Part shown: in pieces, positions 25,649 through 26,701 of the stretch
How the letters are laid out: each line of letters begins with the position of its first letter
Numbering within the stretch: the first letter of the stretch is position 1
From: Clostridium sp. AF27-2AA
GTDB lineage: Bacteria; Bacillota; Clostridia; Lachnospirales; Lachnospiraceae
NCBI RefSeq assembly: GCF_003478505.1
Contig: NZ_QUFI01000036.1
Span: forward strand, 1-26,701
Length of the DNA: 26,701 nucleotides
Direction of reading: 5' to 3'
Made by a program: the position numbers and the translations under genes
The notes under the pieces: model-generated
Databases searched by the model: none
The model's input: the letters and a program-made list of their open reading frames with translations, nothing else
What the model was told of the DNA's origin: nothing

Positions 25649-25917
25649 CATGAGATTGTTGGTGTGATTTATTGTTGCTGACCTTTTCATCTCACTAATA
25701 ACGGATTTCCTTGTGTGTCTCTGGATTCAATAAAAGCCATGTTTATTATAATAGAGTACAAACTAATCCACAATGAGAAAAATGATTATAGACAAATAAA
25801 GATTTTGGTGAAAAATATGCAGGATTATGTCTTGATGAAAATGTTGGATTTTTTGCTATTATAGTTAGCGCACAATCATCAATACAAGCAGAATTGATGA
25901 TTGTGTGGGACGGCAAA
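25649..25917. other. Non-coding gap between convergent genes with a perfect 13-bp hairpin
   Basis: No supported gene lies in this ~270-base stretch. A + strand reading frame of 41 codons (25739-25864) lacks a ribosome binding site and is probably chance. A 13-bp perfect inverted repeat (25871-25883 with 25893-25905, 9-base loop) lies just beyond the stop of the - strand nuclease gene. It is AT-rich for a terminator and has no T-run directly after it on either strand. Confidence 0.5.
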
Positions 25918-26424
25918 TTAGTTGATATGTAAGCTTTGAGTAATTTTACATTCCGAAATACCACCCAGGTGATTGAAAAAACTATGAATAGGTGTTGGAA
26001 CCAGGTCACATTGAAGCCGATCATTGCGCTCATGCCAGGAATAATGGTTGTGCTTCCGATATTCAGAAACAAGGTGCCTTGTCCATTCATGACAACCTAA
26101 ATAATCGGTCTGATTCCATAAATCCGCGCATAACTGATCACACAGGGCAAAGTTTTTGTAGCGCTTGATAGACATAGGCGATGTTAGAATTACAGTGGCA
26201 ATAGCACAAAACCGAAAATCAGCTATGGCATTTATGTAAGTGATACCATTTAAACCAAAACTATTAAGAAGAGATAGCAGTTTTACCTGTTCTGGTTTTA
26301 CGACATAAGTGGAATTACCGCGTGGGCCATCCCAATATGCTTTTCCTGGTCTGTTTTTGGGGGTGTGCTTCATGCGCTCTTTTAAGGTGCTGAGCGGTGG
26401 GTGTAAATTTAATGTTTTTGTCAT
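25918..26424 (-). CDS. HNH/ENDO VII-type nuclease domain protein
   Basis: A 168-residue protein matching the toxin-nuclease branch of the HNH/ENDO VII superfamily as seen in polymorphic toxins and colicin-like DNases. The core reads GLNGITYINAIADF, then RYKNFALCDQLCADLW, then YSWHER (H131), LVPTPIHSF (H147) and NHLGG (H152), the usual metal-binding histidine order. It lacks the long secretion or repeat regions of polymorphic toxins, so it is a solo cytoplasmic version or a detached toxin tip. The start at 26424 is fixed by AAGGAGG nine bases upstream; a longer frame to 26493 would run into a terminator hairpin. No immunity gene is recognisable nearby. Nuclease fold likely; target and biological role unknown. 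Confidence 0.65.
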   Translation of the reverse strand: MTKTLNLHPPLSTLKERMKHTPKNRPGKAYWDGPRGNSTYVVKPEQVKLLSLLNSFGLNGITYINAIADFRFCAIATVILTSPMSIKRYKNFALCDQLCADLWNQTDYLGCHEWTRHLVSEYRKHNHYSWHERNDRLQCDLVPTPIHSFFNHLGGISECKITQSLHIN

Positions 26425-26472
26425 ATGAATAATCCTCCTTGACTGTGTATTCTCCGTTTGCGAAGACAAAAT

Positions 26473-26502
26473 AAAAAAAGAGTGCGAAAGCACTCTTTTT
26501 TT
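26473..26502. terminator. Bidirectional 13-bp terminator hairpin with GAAA loop
   Basis: Arms 26473-26485 and 26490-26502 pair perfectly around a GAAA tetraloop. The A-run and T-run make it work in both directions. On the - strand it stands only ~48 bases before the nuclease start, so any transcript beginning further right would have to pass it; it could act as an attenuator or insulate the gene. Confidence 0.8.
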
Positions 26503-26661
26503 GTGTATAAATTATGGAAAGCGATAAGACAGATAAATGCGAAAAATGGAATAGGGGAACCTGAATTAGAAAATTAATTGATATAGAAAATGAGGTATGC
26601 CGTTATTTGAGGATATATAGAATTTTCTTAATAGATGTAGTAAGATGGAATTAGTTTATTC
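26503..26661. other. AT-rich intergenic DNA, nothing recognised
   Basis: Between the terminator hairpin and the right terminal repeat I see no gene, promoter pair or repeat that stands up. The longest frames are under 20 codons. Confidence 0.5.
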
Positions 26662-26699
26662 GTAAGCGCTTAAATTCTGGGTAACTAGCTATCGTCTTC
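26662..26699. repeat. Right copy of 38-bp terminal inverted repeat
   Basis: Exact reverse complement of positions 1-38, including the TAAGCGCTTA palindrome (26663-26672). Two further bases follow before the window ends. The unique sequence inside each copy shows no similarity to the other end, so identity is confined to the 38 bp. Confidence 0.9.
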
Positions 26700-26701
26700 C
26701 A

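Noticed and set aside
25739..25864. 41-codon + strand frame that might have been an immunity gene for the nuclease
   Set aside because: No ribosome binding site, simple AT-rich composition, no family resemblance; noted only in the gap entry.
25746..26090. 114-codon - strand frame overlapping the nuclease gene
   Set aside because: It overlaps the conserved WHE/HxGG core of the nuclease in another frame and has no start signal.
1..26701. CRISPR array, tRNA or rRNA genes
   Set aside because: No regularly spaced direct repeats and no cloverleaf or rRNA-like sequence were seen on either strand.

Overview
The window looks like a piece of a low-to-medium GC Gram-positive Clostridia genome, most likely a gut Lachnospiraceae. 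The reasons are strong AGGAGG-type ribosome binding sites, frequent GTG/TTG starts, sigma-A type promoters, GNRA-loop terminators and the overall protein style. That assignment is inference; there is no rRNA or other marker gene here. No tRNA, rRNA or CRISPR array was found.

Layout. (1) Positions 1-4066, + strand, AT-rich: a membrane acyltransferase, a sugar-phosphate-type nucleotidyltransferase and UDP-galactopyranose mutase (glf). This is a surface-polysaccharide block that looks imported. (2) Positions 4006-8038, - strand: an operon read from a good promoter at 8073-8101, encoding an O-antigen ligase/polymerase-like membrane protein, a family 4 glycosyltransferase and a second polymerase-like membrane protein. 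Its last gene overlaps the end of glf tail to tail. (3) Positions 8335-12721, + strand, higher GC: a secreted protein, a glmS gene that lacks its first ~25 codons including the catalytic cysteine, a second, diverged copy of the nucleotidyltransferase, and a small soluble protein. (4) Positions 12722-25648, AT-rich accessory island. It holds an operon of an HNH_5-like protein, a two-TM membrane protein and a 1217-residue YobI/KAP-like membrane P-loop NTPase, followed by a separately promoted protein with a two-TM tail. Next come a GNAT acetyltransferase with its own promoter, a P-loop kinase-ASCH fusion, a degraded tyrosine-recombinase remnant, and a two-gene unit ending in a large protein with two HEPN-type Rx4H motifs. 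(5) Positions 25649-26701: a lone HNH/ENDO VII-type nuclease domain protein on the - strand with a strong terminator hairpin just upstream.

The window starts and ends in the same 38-bp sequence in inverted orientation (1-38 and 26662-26699). This means the stretch is either an invertible or mobile segment, or an assembly piece bounded by a repeated site.

Working together: regions 1-3 supply nucleotide-sugar chemistry, glycosyl transfer, chain polymerisation and acylation for a cell-surface glycan. Region 4 has the make-up of a defence island (nuclease-like, membrane NTPase, HEPN RNase-like and nucleoside-modification-like genes beside a recombinase remnant). The best candidates for undescribed systems are the HNH_5/2-TM/YobI-NTPase operon, the dual-HEPN protein with its unknown partner, and the GNAT/kinase-ASCH pair.
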